Of a stretch of DNA of 64,000 nt, positions 32,950 to 41,625 are shown one piece after another. The first letter of the stretch is position 1. Each line of letters begins with the position of its first letter. The stretch comes from Neisseriaceae bacterium JH1-16 (GTDB taxonomy: Bacteria > Pseudomonadota > Gammaproteobacteria > Burkholderiales > Chromobacteriaceae): assembly GCA_025989215.1 (NCBI GenBank), contig JAPDNP010000008.1, positions 1-64,000 on the forward strand, given 5' to 3'. The notes below the pieces were generated by a model. That model was not told the origin of the DNA. It searched no databases and saw nothing but the letters and a program-made list of their open reading frames with translations. Both the position numbers and the translations under genes were made by a program.

Positions 32950-34197
32950 TTGGACTTAGCGAAAATTCGTGAAGCAACCGTGAGAGGAATGCTGGCACGT
33001 GAGATGGCCATAATAGAAGAAGAAAGGGCGTCTTTACGCAAAGCCCTGCCCCAAACTGACATCATCGGCAAGCAGGTGCGAGAGCTTGTCGGGGCGGGTT
33101 CGGCGTATTCGCAGATGGCCAAGGAACTCACAGCCTTGCAATCGCCAGTCATGTCCATCGCCCAGCAGTACAAGGACCTATTGGGCCCTGGGTCTGCAGT
33201 GGGGGATGCATTCAAAGCCTGGAAGGAATCTGAGCGTGCTCAGTTCGAGCACATGCGAAAGATGCTCGAGCCGATGGCCGATATTCGCAAAAGCTTGCTT
33301 GGCGACAACATGACGCAGCAGCTCATCAAGGAGCTCACGGAAGGTAGCTCCATTCGCAGCTATATGAAGGAGTTTGCGGAGCAGACCTCTGGCATTGGAT
33401 CTATAGCCAAGCTGCTGACTCAGCAGGTGGAGGAGTCGCGAGCTCAGACGAAGAGATTCTTTGAGCACCTGAGTGTTGGCACCAGCATTCGGAGTTACCT
33501 CAAAGACTTCGAGTACATCAACACACAATGGAAGGTGCCCAGTGAAGTGCTGGGTATCGTGGGTTCGTTCAAAGAGATTCAGGAGCAGCTTGGCCTGGCG
33601 CAGGTGGCGCTGCCTACCATCGATTGGGGCTCTGCTGCCGCATTGGCCACAGTGCTGGGGCAAGAGGGCATTCAGGAGCAATTGGCCCTACTGGGCATCC
33701 AGCCGGATGGCTCCATGCACCCGCCTTCGGAGATGCCAGAGAAGGGCATTCTCAGCCGCAAGCAAGCCGACGTAATCACCCTGATCAGCTTCCTACTGAT
33801 CTTCGTGATCTTCTTCTATCAGGAGTACAACAGCGCCCAGCAACAGGCCAAGACGGATGCATCTCAAACGCAGAACACAGCTACGTTACGGCTTCAGGCT
33901 AAGCAGATTCAGAACCTGACGATCCTCATTGAGAAGGCCCTGGTACAAGCGGCGCAGGAACCTGAAGAGCGCTTTGTCGTCCGCTCGCGCACCGCCACCG
34001 TTCGTTCGAAGCCTGAGTATGGGTCAGCCGTTGAAGGGAAGCTTTTGCCCAATGAAGTGGTACGAGCCATTGACAAGGACGGCAAGTGGGTGGAGGTTGA
34101 GTACTACCACTGGTTGCACGAGGAATACCGCACGGGCTGGGTATTAAAGAAATACCTTGAACGGGTGCCGGCAACTTACTCGAAGCGCTCCGAATAG
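32950..34197 (+). CDS. Membrane-anchored coiled-coil protein with C-terminal SH3 domain
   Basis: A 415-residue protein. Residues 1-260 are helical, with an internal repeat (SSIRSYMKEF at 133-142, TSIRSYLKDF at 178-187) and predicted coiled coil. One membrane segment, VITLISFLLIFVIFFYQEY, lies near 275-293. A short coiled coil follows and then a bacterial SH3 domain (about 345-408, RSRTATVRSKPEYGSAVEGK then WVEVEYYHW and GWVLKKYL). The start is TTG at 32950 with GAGGA 7 nt upstream. It is divergent from the TauD-HEPN pair, suggesting a three-gene unit. Function unknown; a membrane sensor or effector is possible. Confidence 0.62.
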   Translation: MDLAKIREATVRGMLAREMAIIEEERASLRKALPQTDIIGKQVRELVGAGSAYSQMAKELTALQSPVMSIAQQYKDLLGPGSAVGDAFKAWKESERAQFEHMRKMLEPMADIRKSLLGDNMTQQLIKELTEGSSIRSYMKEFAEQTSGIGSIAKLLTQQVEESRAQTKRFFEHLSVGTSIRSYLKDFEYINTQWKVPSEVLGIVGSFKEIQEQLGLAQVALPTIDWGSAAALATVLGQEGIQEQLALLGIQPDGSMHPPSEMPEKGILSRKQADVITLISFLLIFVIFFYQEYNSAQQQAKTDASQTQNTATLRLQAKQIQNLTILIEKALVQAAQEPEERFVVRSRTATVRSKPEYGSAVEGKLLPNEVVRAIDKDGKWVEVEYYHWLHEEYRTGWVLKKYLERVPATYSKRSE

Positions 34198-34439
34198 CTC
34201 TCCAATCAATTCCCTTGCAAACGCCGTTGGTATCCTCGTGCCGAACCGGTGTATTGAGGCACGAGATGCGAGTTTGGCTGGCACGTCTTTATGTAGGTGA
34301 TGAACTCATACGGCGGTAATGATGTCCGGTTCTGCGCTTGGCCGGAGACTGGTTAGCTTAGGGTCGACTTCAGCCATATATGGTCAGGTGTGCAAATCCA
34401 TACAAGTACGCAGCCCGTCAGCTGCCGATCGTTTGTAGA
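34198..34439. other. Gap before the integrase 3' end
   Basis: About 240 bp between convergent genes, with no clear terminator or gene. Confidence 0.4.
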
Positions 34440-35783
34440 TCAAGCCGCATCGACTTGAAATTGGATTCCCGCCTGTTCCAGCATCCAAAACTCGATTTTG
34501 TCATGCCACTTCCGCAGCAAATCGAGAGGACGACGGCGATAATGCTTCTCGGCGATAGCTGACGGCTTGTGCCCCTGGATTTGCGCGACCACCCCGACCG
34601 GTACCTCGACCCATTCCGACAAAGTGCCGAACGAGCGGCGAAGGCCATGCAACGTAACATGGGGAAGCTCCGCCTCGGCAAGAGCCTTGTTGTGTGCGAT
34701 GCGGGGTTCAGCGATCTTGCCGTCCTCCGAAGTCTTGCTGGAGAACACCCATTCAGACGGCGCCCACTTCTCTCCTCGCTCGTTGAGGCGTGCGAGTTGC
34801 CGGCGATCCGGCGGCGTATCGTTCAGCCGCTTCAAATTCATCAACAACGTCGCGAGATACGGAGTAAGGGGAATCGTCCGGCCACCGGTCCCCTCGACCT
34901 TGTCGTCTAGAACGAGGCTTCGCCAACGAAAATCGACGTCCTCCCAACGCAAACCCGCCCATTCTTCGCGGCGAGCGCCTGTGATCAACAATCCTTGCAG
35001 GTACGCGCTGATGATTGGGTTGGTGGTATTGCGTACGGCGCGAAACCATGCCACCAACTGTTCTCGCTGCAAACAATCAGCTTTCGTTGCGGGCTTGGGC
35101 AAATGCTCTCGAATCCGCTTATTTGTGCATACCTCGGATGAAGCAAGGCCCGCGTAATCAGGTTGCTCTTGACACCAAGCGATAAATGCCCGAAGAAGCG
35201 AGAAAGCCAGTCGCGCTCTTGCCGGGCGCGCCTTCACCTCTTCCGCCAGCCACGAACCAACGGTATCGCGGGTTAACTCGGACAAGCGGAGTTCCATCAA
35301 CGGAGCTAGCGGACCTGCAACAATTTGACGTCCACCCTTCTTGGCTTGCCGCCCGCCCGCCTCCGACAACCGCTGATGGTCCAGGTAATGCCGCTCCGAC
35401 CACTTGTCCTTGCGAACCTCCAAATATTGCTGCCAAGCCTCCAAGACGAGCAAATCATGCCGCCGGGCCTCAGCACGACGCACTTCGTGGGCCACTTGCT
35501 GCTCTGCCCGTACTTCGCGGGGGTCTTTGCCGTCGTCAATCAATGTTCTGAGCCTTGCCGCCTCGGTACGTGCGCGACCCAGATCCCACGCCCGGGCATC
35601 CCCAATGGTCACCCTGATCGTCTTGCCGAACAAGCGAGATTCGAAAATGTAGGCTCGTGCACCAGCTGCCGTGATACGCAATCCGAAGCCGGCCGTCTTC
35701 GCATCCCAGTAGATGGTCTGCTGCTTACCCGGCTCGCATTGGAAGCTCTCGACCCGAGCCGCGGTGAAGTTCTGCTTGCTCAT
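34440..35783 (-). CDS. Tyrosine integrase of the island
   Basis: A 447-residue tyrosine recombinase with an N-terminal DUF4102-type arm-binding part (FGLRITAAGARAYIFE), a SAM-like core-binding domain (about 110-230) and the catalytic domain. The catalytic residues are visible: R in TGARREEWAGL (about 271), HGLRRSF with H-x-x-R (about 379-382), H in IQGHKPSA (about 405) and Y in KHYRRRP (about 415). It should catalyse integration at the tRNA site. ATG at 35783 is preceded by GAGGGG; the one codon earlier is less well spaced. The gene faces attR, 157 bp away, and paired repeats sit at its 5' end. Confidence 0.93.
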   Translation of the reverse strand: MSKQNFTAARVESFQCEPGKQQTIYWDAKTAGFGLRITAAGARAYIFESRLFGKTIRVTIGDARAWDLGRARTEAARLRTLIDDGKDPREVRAEQQVAHEVRRAEARRHDLLVLEAWQQYLEVRKDKWSERHYLDHQRLSEAGGRQAKKGGRQIVAGPLAPLMELRLSELTRDTVGSWLAEEVKARPARARLAFSLLRAFIAWCQEQPDYAGLASSEVCTNKRIREHLPKPATKADCLQREQLVAWFRAVRNTTNPIISAYLQGLLITGARREEWAGLRWEDVDFRWRSLVLDDKVEGTGGRTIPLTPYLATLLMNLKRLNDTPPDRRQLARLNERGEKWAPSEWVFSSKTSEDGKIAEPRIAHNKALAEAELPHVTLHGLRRSFGTLSEWVEVPVGVVAQIQGHKPSAIAEKHYRRRPLDLLRKWHDKIEFWMLEQAGIQFQVDAA

Positions 35784-35793
35784 CATCCCCTCG

Positions 35794-35812
35794 TGTAGGC
35801 ACCATGTAGGCA
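35794..35812. repeat. Paired TGTAGGCA repeats at the integrase start (arm sites or operator)
   Basis: TGTAGGCAC-CA-TGTAGGCA lies directly upstream of the ribosome binding site of the integrase and matches 6451-6469 in sequence and spacing. A partial inverted copy, GCCTACA, lies at 35897-35903. Position suggests both arm binding for recombination and autoregulation of the integrase gene. Confidence 0.6.
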
Positions 35813-35939
35813 AATCCTAGGGGAATCGATCCATCTCGGTCAATGAAAGAATCCGCAGAACATGGCAAAAACCCTTTATTTATAAGGCGACACGGAGCCT
35901 ACATGGATGTCCATCCACATGGATGAATGTTGAGTTCCT

Positions 35940-35989
<50 letters not shown>

Positions 35990-35996
35990 GGATTAC

Positions 35997-36026
35997 AAGG
36001 GGTTAGCTTCGGCTAACCCCTTTTCC
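35997..36026 (+). terminator. Original tRNA terminator, displaced by the island
   Basis: AAGGGGTTAGC (35997-36007) pairs with GCTAACCCCTT (36012-36022) around a TTCG tetraloop, with T's following. It lies right of attR, so before integration it was directly behind the tRNA gene. Confidence 0.85.
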
Positions 36027-36215
36027 GTTTTCGGCGCTGCCAACGTCGCAGGCCGTGCCATCCGCTGGCCATCAGGTTCGTCAACGGCTTCGGCAACCAT
36101 GCCCCGAGCAAGCGATCCGCCACCGGGAGCGTGTACCTCGTGGTCATCGTTTAGGCCACGCCGACCGAGCACACGCCGCGGCACCAGAATGCTCCCGCCA
36201 TTCATCATGAAATGC

Positions 36216-36279
36216 GATGCGAATGTCTGTCTGAGTACAGGAGCATTTGCCCATCGGGCAGCTCCTGACCCATCGCATC
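36216..36279 (+). other. Nested stem structure, candidate leader RNA of the FAD oxidoreductase gene
   Basis: Three concentric stems: GATGCGA/TCGCATC (36216-36222, 36273-36279), CAGGAGC/GCTCCTG (36238-36244, 36261-36267) and GCCC/GGGC (36249-36252, 36256-36259). The gene at 36379 begins 100 bp downstream. It matches no riboswitch class that I can name. Confidence 0.45.
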
Positions 36280-36378
36280 TCTGAATGCACCCAGCGGTGC
36301 TCCACCTCGCCCTCGGCGGCCGCCACCGTTACAATATCGGCTTGTTGAATAGACACCAACCTCGCTCTGGAAGGCCCC

Positions 36379-37977
36379 ATGCTTCGCATTACCGAACTGA
36401 AGCTACCGCTGGAACACCAGCCGGAAGAACTGCAAACCGCCATTCTCGCGCGCCTCGGCCTCAAACCGGCCGACCTGCGCAGCTTTACCGTATTCAAGCG
36501 CAGCTACGACGCGCGCAAGTCGATGATGGTGCTCACCTATATCGTCGATCTCGATGTCGCGAATGAAGCCCAGCTACTGACCAAATTCAAAGACGACCTG
36601 CATGTGATGCCCACGCCAGACACCGGCTATCACTTTGTTGGACAAGCGCCGGCCCAACTGGAACACCGCCCGATCGTGGTGGGGTTTGGCCCCTGCGGGA
36701 TTTTTGCCGCGCTGATTCTGGCGCAGATGGGCTTCAAGCCCATCGTGCTGGAACGCGGCAAGAAGGTGCGCGAGCGCACCAAAGACACCTGGGGTCTGTG
36801 GCGCAAGAACATCCTGAACCCCGAGTCCAACGTGCAATTTGGCGAAGGCGGTGCCGGTACCTTCTCGGATGGCAAGCTCTACAGCCAGGTCAAAGACCCC
36901 AAGTTCCTCGGCCGCAAAGTGCTCACCGAATTTGTGAAGGCCGGCGCACCAGAGGAAATCCTTTACATTGCCAAGCCGCATATCGGCACTTTCCGCTTGG
37001 TGGGCATGGTGGAAACCATGCGCGCCGAGATCGAATCGCTGGGCGGTGAAATCCGCTTCGAGCAGCGCGTGACCGACCTCTTGATCGAAGACGGCAAGAT
37101 GCGCGGCCTGACCTTGGCCAGTGGCGAGCAGCTTCGTGCCGACCACGTAGTGATGGCCTTGGGCCACAGCGCGCGCGACACCTTCGAAATGCTGCACGAG
37201 CGCGGTGTGTTCATGGAGGCCAAGCCGTTCTCGGTCGGCTTCCGTATCGAGCACCCGCAATCGCTGATCGACAAGGCCCGTTGGGGCAAATACGCCGGCA
37301 ACGCCATTCTGGGCGCCGCGGACTACAAACTGGTACACCACGCCTCCAATGGTCGTTCGGTCTACAGCTTCTGTATGTGCCCCGGCGGCACCGTGGTCGC
37401 CGCCACCTCCGAACCGGGCAGCGTGGTCACCAACGGCATGAGCCAATACTCGCGTAACGAGCGCAACGCCAACGCCGGCATCGTGGTCGGTATTACCCCG
37501 GCTGACTACCCGGGCGGCCCGCTGGCCGGCATTGCCTTCCAGCGCGCCCTGGAAAGCCACGCGTATACGCTGGGCGGCAGCACCTACGAAGCGCCGGCGC
37601 AGTTGGTTGGCGATTTCATCGCCGGCCGCGCTTCCAGCAAACTCGGTGCTGTCGAGCCCTCGTACAAGCCGGGCGTGCATCTGACCGATCTGGCCACGGC
37701 ACTGCCGGACTATGCCATCGCCGCGATGCGCGAAGCCATTCCGGCCTTCGACAAGAAGATCCGCGGCTTTGGCATGCACGATGCCGTGCTCACTGGCGTG
37801 GAAACGCGCACCAGTTCGCCTTTGCGTATTACCCGCGGTGAAGACTGCCAAAGCTTGAACGTACGTGGTCTCTACCCCGCAGGCGAAGGTGCCGGCTACG
37901 CAGGGGGCATCCTCTCCGCCGGCATCGACGGCATCAAAGTGGCCGAGGCACTGGCGCTGGAAATTCTGAAAGGCTAA
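36379..37977 (+). CDS. FAD-dependent oxidoreductase (COG2509 family)
   Basis: A 532-residue flavoprotein. After an N-terminal domain (about 1-95) comes the Rossmann motif PIVVGFGPCGIFAALILAQM (about 96-115). It is followed by the family signature FGEGGAGTFSDGKLYS and ends with the FAD-contacting GLYPAGEGAGYAGGILSAG and IDGIKVAEAL. Members are abundant in bacteria without an established substrate. The initiation codon follows GGAAGG at a good distance. It may be controlled by the structured leader upstream. No operon partner is seen; a terminator follows at 38089. Confidence 0.88.
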   Translation: MLRITELKLPLEHQPEELQTAILARLGLKPADLRSFTVFKRSYDARKSMMVLTYIVDLDVANEAQLLTKFKDDLHVMPTPDTGYHFVGQAPAQLEHRPIVVGFGPCGIFAALILAQMGFKPIVLERGKKVRERTKDTWGLWRKNILNPESNVQFGEGGAGTFSDGKLYSQVKDPKFLGRKVLTEFVKAGAPEEILYIAKPHIGTFRLVGMVETMRAEIESLGGEIRFEQRVTDLLIEDGKMRGLTLASGEQLRADHVVMALGHSARDTFEMLHERGVFMEAKPFSVGFRIEHPQSLIDKARWGKYAGNAILGAADYKLVHHASNGRSVYSFCMCPGGTVVAATSEPGSVVTNGMSQYSRNERNANAGIVVGITPADYPGGPLAGIAFQRALESHAYTLGGSTYEAPAQLVGDFIAGRASSKLGAVEPSYKPGVHLTDLATALPDYAIAAMREAIPAFDKKIRGFGMHDAVLTGVETRTSSPLRITRGEDCQSLNVRGLYPAGEGAGYAGGILSAGIDGIKVAEALALEILKG

Positions 37978-38680
37978 AAAGCCCGGCTTGTTAGCAAGAC
38001 AGGTTTGCCGCTGCTAGATGGTGCAAAAGAGCCACTATTTATACGTGGGTAAATCAGAGCAAGACTTTCACGACGAGTAAGTCGTACCAATGGCCATGGA
38101 GCGATCCATGGCCATTTTTCCTTCTGCTCCCGAGGCCAGTTGTCCCGCTGTTATTTGTTTGCTCTGCTGCAGTGCTGCTGCGCGATTGACCGGAACCGAC
38201 TCACTGCTGCCCTAGGCAAAAAACTGGTGATGGCAGCTTACCGCTAATACGGAAGAGGCCTGACAGCACGGTCATAGCGTGGGCTTGGGCCAGCAGGGGC
38301 AGGCGTGTCGAACGGAAGGGAAGCAGCCGCACCGGAACTACTGCTCGAGGGCATCGATGAAGCGCGGCGCCAAGCGGCCGGAAACCCAGTCCCGGTATCT
38401 GCACACTACACGAGGAACGGCCCTGATGCTTGCCTCTTATACCGCTCGTCGTGCCGCGCGCATTTCATGTCCAGCCTGCTAGAAACTGAGCCGCTTTTTC
38501 CGCCGTGGATTTACCACTTGCGCCAGGCAATGTTCCTGAGCCAGCGGCCATGGGCGAAGAGCAAAGAGTGGTGCTGTCGCAGGCGCAGTGTGTGATGACG
38601 CAGCTGTGACTGTAAGGCGGTGCTGGAGGCAACAGACTAAAGAGCCAGTTGTACGAGTTCCCCTTCATAAAGCTATTCAT
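37978..38680. other. Gap without a gene, with a terminator at its start
   Basis: About 700 bp. Apart from the terminator at 38089-38119, I find no open frame with a ribosome binding site and no repeat. The short lead-in to the lipoprotein gene begins near 38600. Confidence 0.4.
38089..38119 (+). terminator. Rho-independent terminator after the FAD oxidoreductase
   Basis: AATGGCCATGGA (38089-38100) pairs with TCCATGGCCATT (38105-38116) around GCGA, then TTT. Near-perfect palindrome, 112 bp past the stop. Confidence 0.85.
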
Positions 38681-39079
38681 ATGATGAGAATGATTTTCGC
38701 GGCAGCAGCACTCGCTACCCTGTTCGGCCTGTCCGGCTGCGCCGGTATGCGCGACCCGACACCCGAGCAACAGTCGGCAGCCGACTACGGCCGCAAGCCG
38801 ACGCCGAAAGAAGCCACCGCCCTGATCCGGGCTCACTTGGGCAAGACACTCACTCCGCCCGCGGCCTACCAGCTCAAGGCACCGACGTCGATGACGCCGA
38901 GCTGGAGCCGTCACAATCTCAACGTGATCACCTACGGCTATCTGGCCTACTACAGTGTCAACATCAAGAACAGCGCCGGCAGCTACACAGGTCCGCAGCA
39001 TCGTGCCGTGTTCATTCGCGATGGTCGGGTCATGAAGGCTCTGGCGGTTCGCAGCGACGGCGCGCTTGAACCGGAGTGA
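38681..39079 (+). CDS. Small lipoprotein of unknown function
   Basis: A 132-residue protein with a lipoprotein signal peptide: MMRMIFAAAALATLFGLSGC with lipobox LSGC (about residues 17-20), so it should be acylated at the cysteine and anchored in the envelope. The mature part (about 112 residues) is YSVNIKNSAGSYTGPQ-type beta-rich sequence without a known family. ATG at 38681, 38684 or 38690 are all possible; no strong ribosome binding site discriminates them. It stands alone. Confidence 0.7.
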   Translation: MMRMIFAAAALATLFGLSGCAGMRDPTPEQQSAADYGRKPTPKEATALIRAHLGKTLTPPAAYQLKAPTSMTPSWSRHNLNVITYGYLAYYSVNIKNSAGSYTGPQHRAVFIRDGRVMKALAVRSDGALEPE

Positions 39080-39743
39080 TCCGTAACCGTTGGCTGACAT
39101 TGCAAAGCCCCGTCCATGCGGGGTTTTGCATGCCATTCGGCCAGTAGTGCCCATGCCGCTTCCCCGTGCCTGACCCAGCGATGGGCATAGGAGTCACCCT
39201 ATGCATCGCGCCGCGCACAACAAACCCAGCCGGCCTTGCCTGCGCCCATACACGAGGTCGCAAGGTGCGGTGGCGATCAACACCTTCGCGCAGGCCGGCC
39301 GCCCGTTGGTAGCGCGCGGTGGACGAGGCGGCCGAGTTCGGCGTCGATGCGGTGACCCTCGCCGATGCGAACACCCGAGGCGTCCAACAATCACCTAACC
39401 GCACCAAGCAGCCTTGCGGTCCATGGACGGCAAGTCTCGGAGACTGAAGCTCCCCCGACTTCGGCTTACCACCGATAATATGACATTAGGTTAACGGCAC
39501 AAGCTGGCAAATCGCCCCAATGGCAGTGCCTCATTCAAGCCCTCAATCAGAGGGCTACAACAATGACATTTATGAATAATGATGGCCACTTTCATAACAA
39601 AACTCCAGCAAAAACAGCTGATATTCATTTGATCGTTGAAACAGTTTTCCAGAAATAAAAATTCAGCATATTGCCGAATTTAAAACAGCATTAAATTACT
39701 CGGTAAATATCTTTTTCTCTCTTCCTTACAATAAAACATGACT
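39080..39743. other. Gap with a decayed ubiU fragment and an AT-rich upstream region
   Basis: About 660 bp. It holds a degenerate copy of part of ubiU (39215-39375, listed separately) and, from about 39480 on, AT-rich DNA leading into the lectin promoter. Confidence 0.5.
39215..39375 (+). pseudogene. Degenerate duplicate of an internal ubiU segment
   Basis: Matches the real ubiU at about 40740-40905. Shared runs include GCGATCAACACCTTCGC, CAGGCCGGCC and GCGCGCGGTGGACGAGGC, separated by substitutions and small indels. No open frame is retained. It is a non-functional partial duplication 1.4 kb upstream of the intact gene. Confidence 0.75.
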
Positions 39744-39771
39744 TTGACATTAACAGGATGGTGCCTATAGA
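39744..39771 (+). promoter_or_regulatory. Sigma-70-like promoter of the lectin gene
   Basis: TTGACA (39744-39749), 16-bp spacer, TATAGA (39766-39771), in AT-rich DNA 45 bp before the lectin start. A good match to consensus. Confidence 0.65.
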
Positions 39772-39815
39772 TAGGTAACCAGCATGCCGCTGGCATTCAA
39801 ACGGAGACTTGCAAA

Positions 39816-40256
39816 ATGGCTTTCTCGAGCGTTCCCTATTTCATCACCTATACCCAGAACACCACTCTCGCGATTACTGCTAACGACTCCATCACCGGCG
39901 CGGGCCTGAAGCTTGGCCCGGTCAAAAACAACATCCTGGCCCTGTTCAATATCGATTTCGATAACGGCGTCTTTGGCCTGGCTGCCAGCGGCAACCAATT
40001 GGTCATCGACGTTTCGCAATTGTCGAATGCAAAAGGGCTGATCTTGACCGAAGCCGGTTCGACCAAAACCCAGCGCTGGGACTTGCACTCCCGCCCGGGC
40101 TTCATCCTGAACAGCCAAAACTCGGGCCTGGTCATCGACGACGAGGGCCGTGGCGGTCTGGGTAGCCAAGTGTGGCTGTACGAATTCAATGCCTCGCCGG
40201 CACAGCAATGGACCCTGCAGCCATTGACCTCGCTGCAGGCATCGGCTTACAAGTAA
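39816..40256 (+). CDS. Single-domain ricin-type beta-trefoil lectin-like protein
   Basis: A 146-residue protein with the beta-trefoil repeat pattern of ricin B-type lectins: three units with the Q-x-W ending are recognisable, TQRWDLH (about residues 86-92), and AQQWTLQP near the end, plus FGLAASGNQLVIDVSQ and GFILNSQNSGLVIDDEG at equivalent places. No signal peptide is seen, so it is cytoplasmic or secreted without cleavage. It sits alone with its own promoter and hairpin terminator in locally AT-rich DNA, so it may be acquired. Ribosome binding site GGAGA. Carbohydrate ligand unknown. Confidence 0.75.
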   Translation: MAFSSVPYFITYTQNTTLAITANDSITGAGLKLGPVKNNILALFNIDFDNGVFGLAASGNQLVIDVSQLSNAKGLILTEAGSTKTQRWDLHSRPGFILNSQNSGLVIDDEGRGGLGSQVWLYEFNASPAQQWTLQPLTSLQASAYK

Positions 40257-40592
40257 GTCCAACCGCCTCGCCACATGGCGGTAGCAAGGGGGCCACATGG
40301 CCCCCTTGCCTATCTCCAGCTCATCCCATGCTGATTGCCATTCGCGGCAACGACTTATCAGCCCAACCTCATGTACCGTCCAGCCTCAGGCGCAAGCAGG
40401 ACATGAAAATCCAAATACGGACAAAGCGCCGGTCAATAGTTCTGGCTCAATGCCCATCGAGCGCCCCACCTCTGCTTCCGACAGCATCGGCCACACACAC
40501 CGTACGCAGCAGACCTATCCTTGTTCCACATCAACAGCGACCCTGCCCCGCTTTGCTACCGTCGGCCCCATTTCCCTCGATGAAGCGCTGCA
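40257..40592. other. Leader region between lectin gene and ubiU
   Basis: About 336 bp. A hairpin lies at 40284-40309: GCAAGGGGGCC pairs with GGCCCCCTTGC around ACAT, a likely terminator for the lectin gene though without a T-run. The rest contains the FNR-like box (40521-40534). Confidence 0.5.
40521..40534 (+). promoter_or_regulatory. FNR/ANR-like box upstream of ubiU
   Basis: TTGTT-CCAC-ATCAA matches TTGAT-N4-ATCAA in nine of ten positions and lies about 59 bp before the ubiU ATG. Suggests oxygen-dependent activation of ubiUVT. Confidence 0.65.
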
Positions 40593-41609
40593 ATGTCCTC
40601 CACTTCCCGACTGCCCGAACTGGTCTGCCCGGCCGGCAGCCTGCCGGCGCTGAAGGCCGCCGTCGATAACGGCGCCGACACCGTCTACCTGGGGCTGAAG
40701 AACGACACCAATGCCCGTAACTTCGCCGGGCTCAATTTCGACGCCAAAACGGCCAGCGCCGGTCTCGCCTACGCCCGCAAGCGCGGCCGCAAGGTGCTGA
40801 TGGCGATCAACACCTTCGCCCAGGCCGGCCAAAGCGCACGCTGGCAGCGCGCGGTGGACGAGGCGGCCGAGCTCGGCGTCGACGCGGTGATCCTGGCCGA
40901 CACCGGCCTGCTCGCCTACGCGGCGCGGCGCCATCCCGGCCTGCGTCTACACCTGTCCGTACAAGGCTCGGCCACCAATTACGAGGCGATCAATCTGGCG
41001 CACGAGCTGTTCGGCATCCAGCGCGCGGTGCTACCGCGGGTGCTGACGCTGGCGCAGGTGCGCCATGTGATCGAGCACACCGAGGTGGAGATCGAGACCT
41101 TCGGCTTCGGCAGCCTGTGCGTGATGGTCGAGGGTCGCTGCCTGCTGTCGAGCTACGCCACCGGCGAGTCGCCGAACAGCCACGGCGTCTGCTCTCCGGC
41201 CAAGTTCGTGCGCTGGGAGGAGAGTCCCGCCGGCACCGATGCACGGCTGGGCTGCATCCTGATCGACCAGTACGGCCGCGACGAGCCGGCCGGCTACCCG
41301 ACGCTGTGCAAGGGCCGCTTCGAGGTGAATGGGGTGACCGACTACGCGCTGGAAGAACCGACTAGCCTGAACGTCAGCGAGATGCTGCCGCAGCTGATCG
41401 AGCTGGGCGTGGCGGCGATCAAGGTGGAAGGCCGCCAGCGCAGCCCGGCCTATGTCGCGCAGGTGACCCGCGCGCTGCGCGAGGCGCTGGATGCCGCCGG
41501 CCGCGACGGGGCGCGCTATTCGGTGAAACCGGCCTGGCGCGACGCGCTGGCGCGGGTGTCCGAGGGGCAACAGGTAACGCTGGGCGCGTACTCGCGTCCG
41601 TGGAAGTGA
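40593..41609 (+). CDS. ubiU: Anaerobic ubiquinone hydroxylase subunit UbiU (U32 family)
   Basis: A 338-residue protein of the peptidase U32 family. The start ([20 protein letters not shown]) and [10 protein letters not shown] near residue 29 are the UbiU signature. Cysteines for a [4Fe-4S] cluster are placed as expected: [11 protein letters not shown] (about 173-180), HGVCSPAK, and TLCKGRF. With UbiV it hydroxylates the quinone ring without oxygen, using prephenate-derived oxygen. Followed 16 bp later by ubiV; a TTGGCCGAA word fills that gap (41614). An FNR-like box lies upstream. Confidence 0.93.
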   Translation: MSSTSRLPELVCPAGSLPALKAAVDNGADTVYLGLKNDTNARNFAGLNFDAKTASAGLAYARKRGRKVLMAINTFAQAGQSARWQRAVDEAAELGVDAVILADTGLLAYAARRHPGLRLHLSVQGSATNYEAINLAHELFGIQRAVLPRVLTLAQVRHVIEHTEVEIETFGFGSLCVMVEGRCLLSSYATGESPNSHGVCSPAKFVRWEESPAGTDARLGCILIDQYGRDEPAGYPTLCKGRFEVNGVTDYALEEPTSLNVSEMLPQLIELGVAAIKVEGRQRSPAYVAQVTRALREALDAAGRDGARYSVKPAWRDALARVSEGQQVTLGAYSRPWK

Positions 41610-41625
41610 AAGGTTGGCCGAACCC

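Noticed and set aside
32165-32998. Longer start for the TauD-like gene at 32998
   Set aside because: It would run across the start of the divergent SH3 gene, and the extra residues have no family similarity.
38465-39154. Minus-strand 229-residue frame over the lipoprotein gene
   Set aside because: It is opposite a gene with a clear lipobox and has no motif or ribosome binding site.
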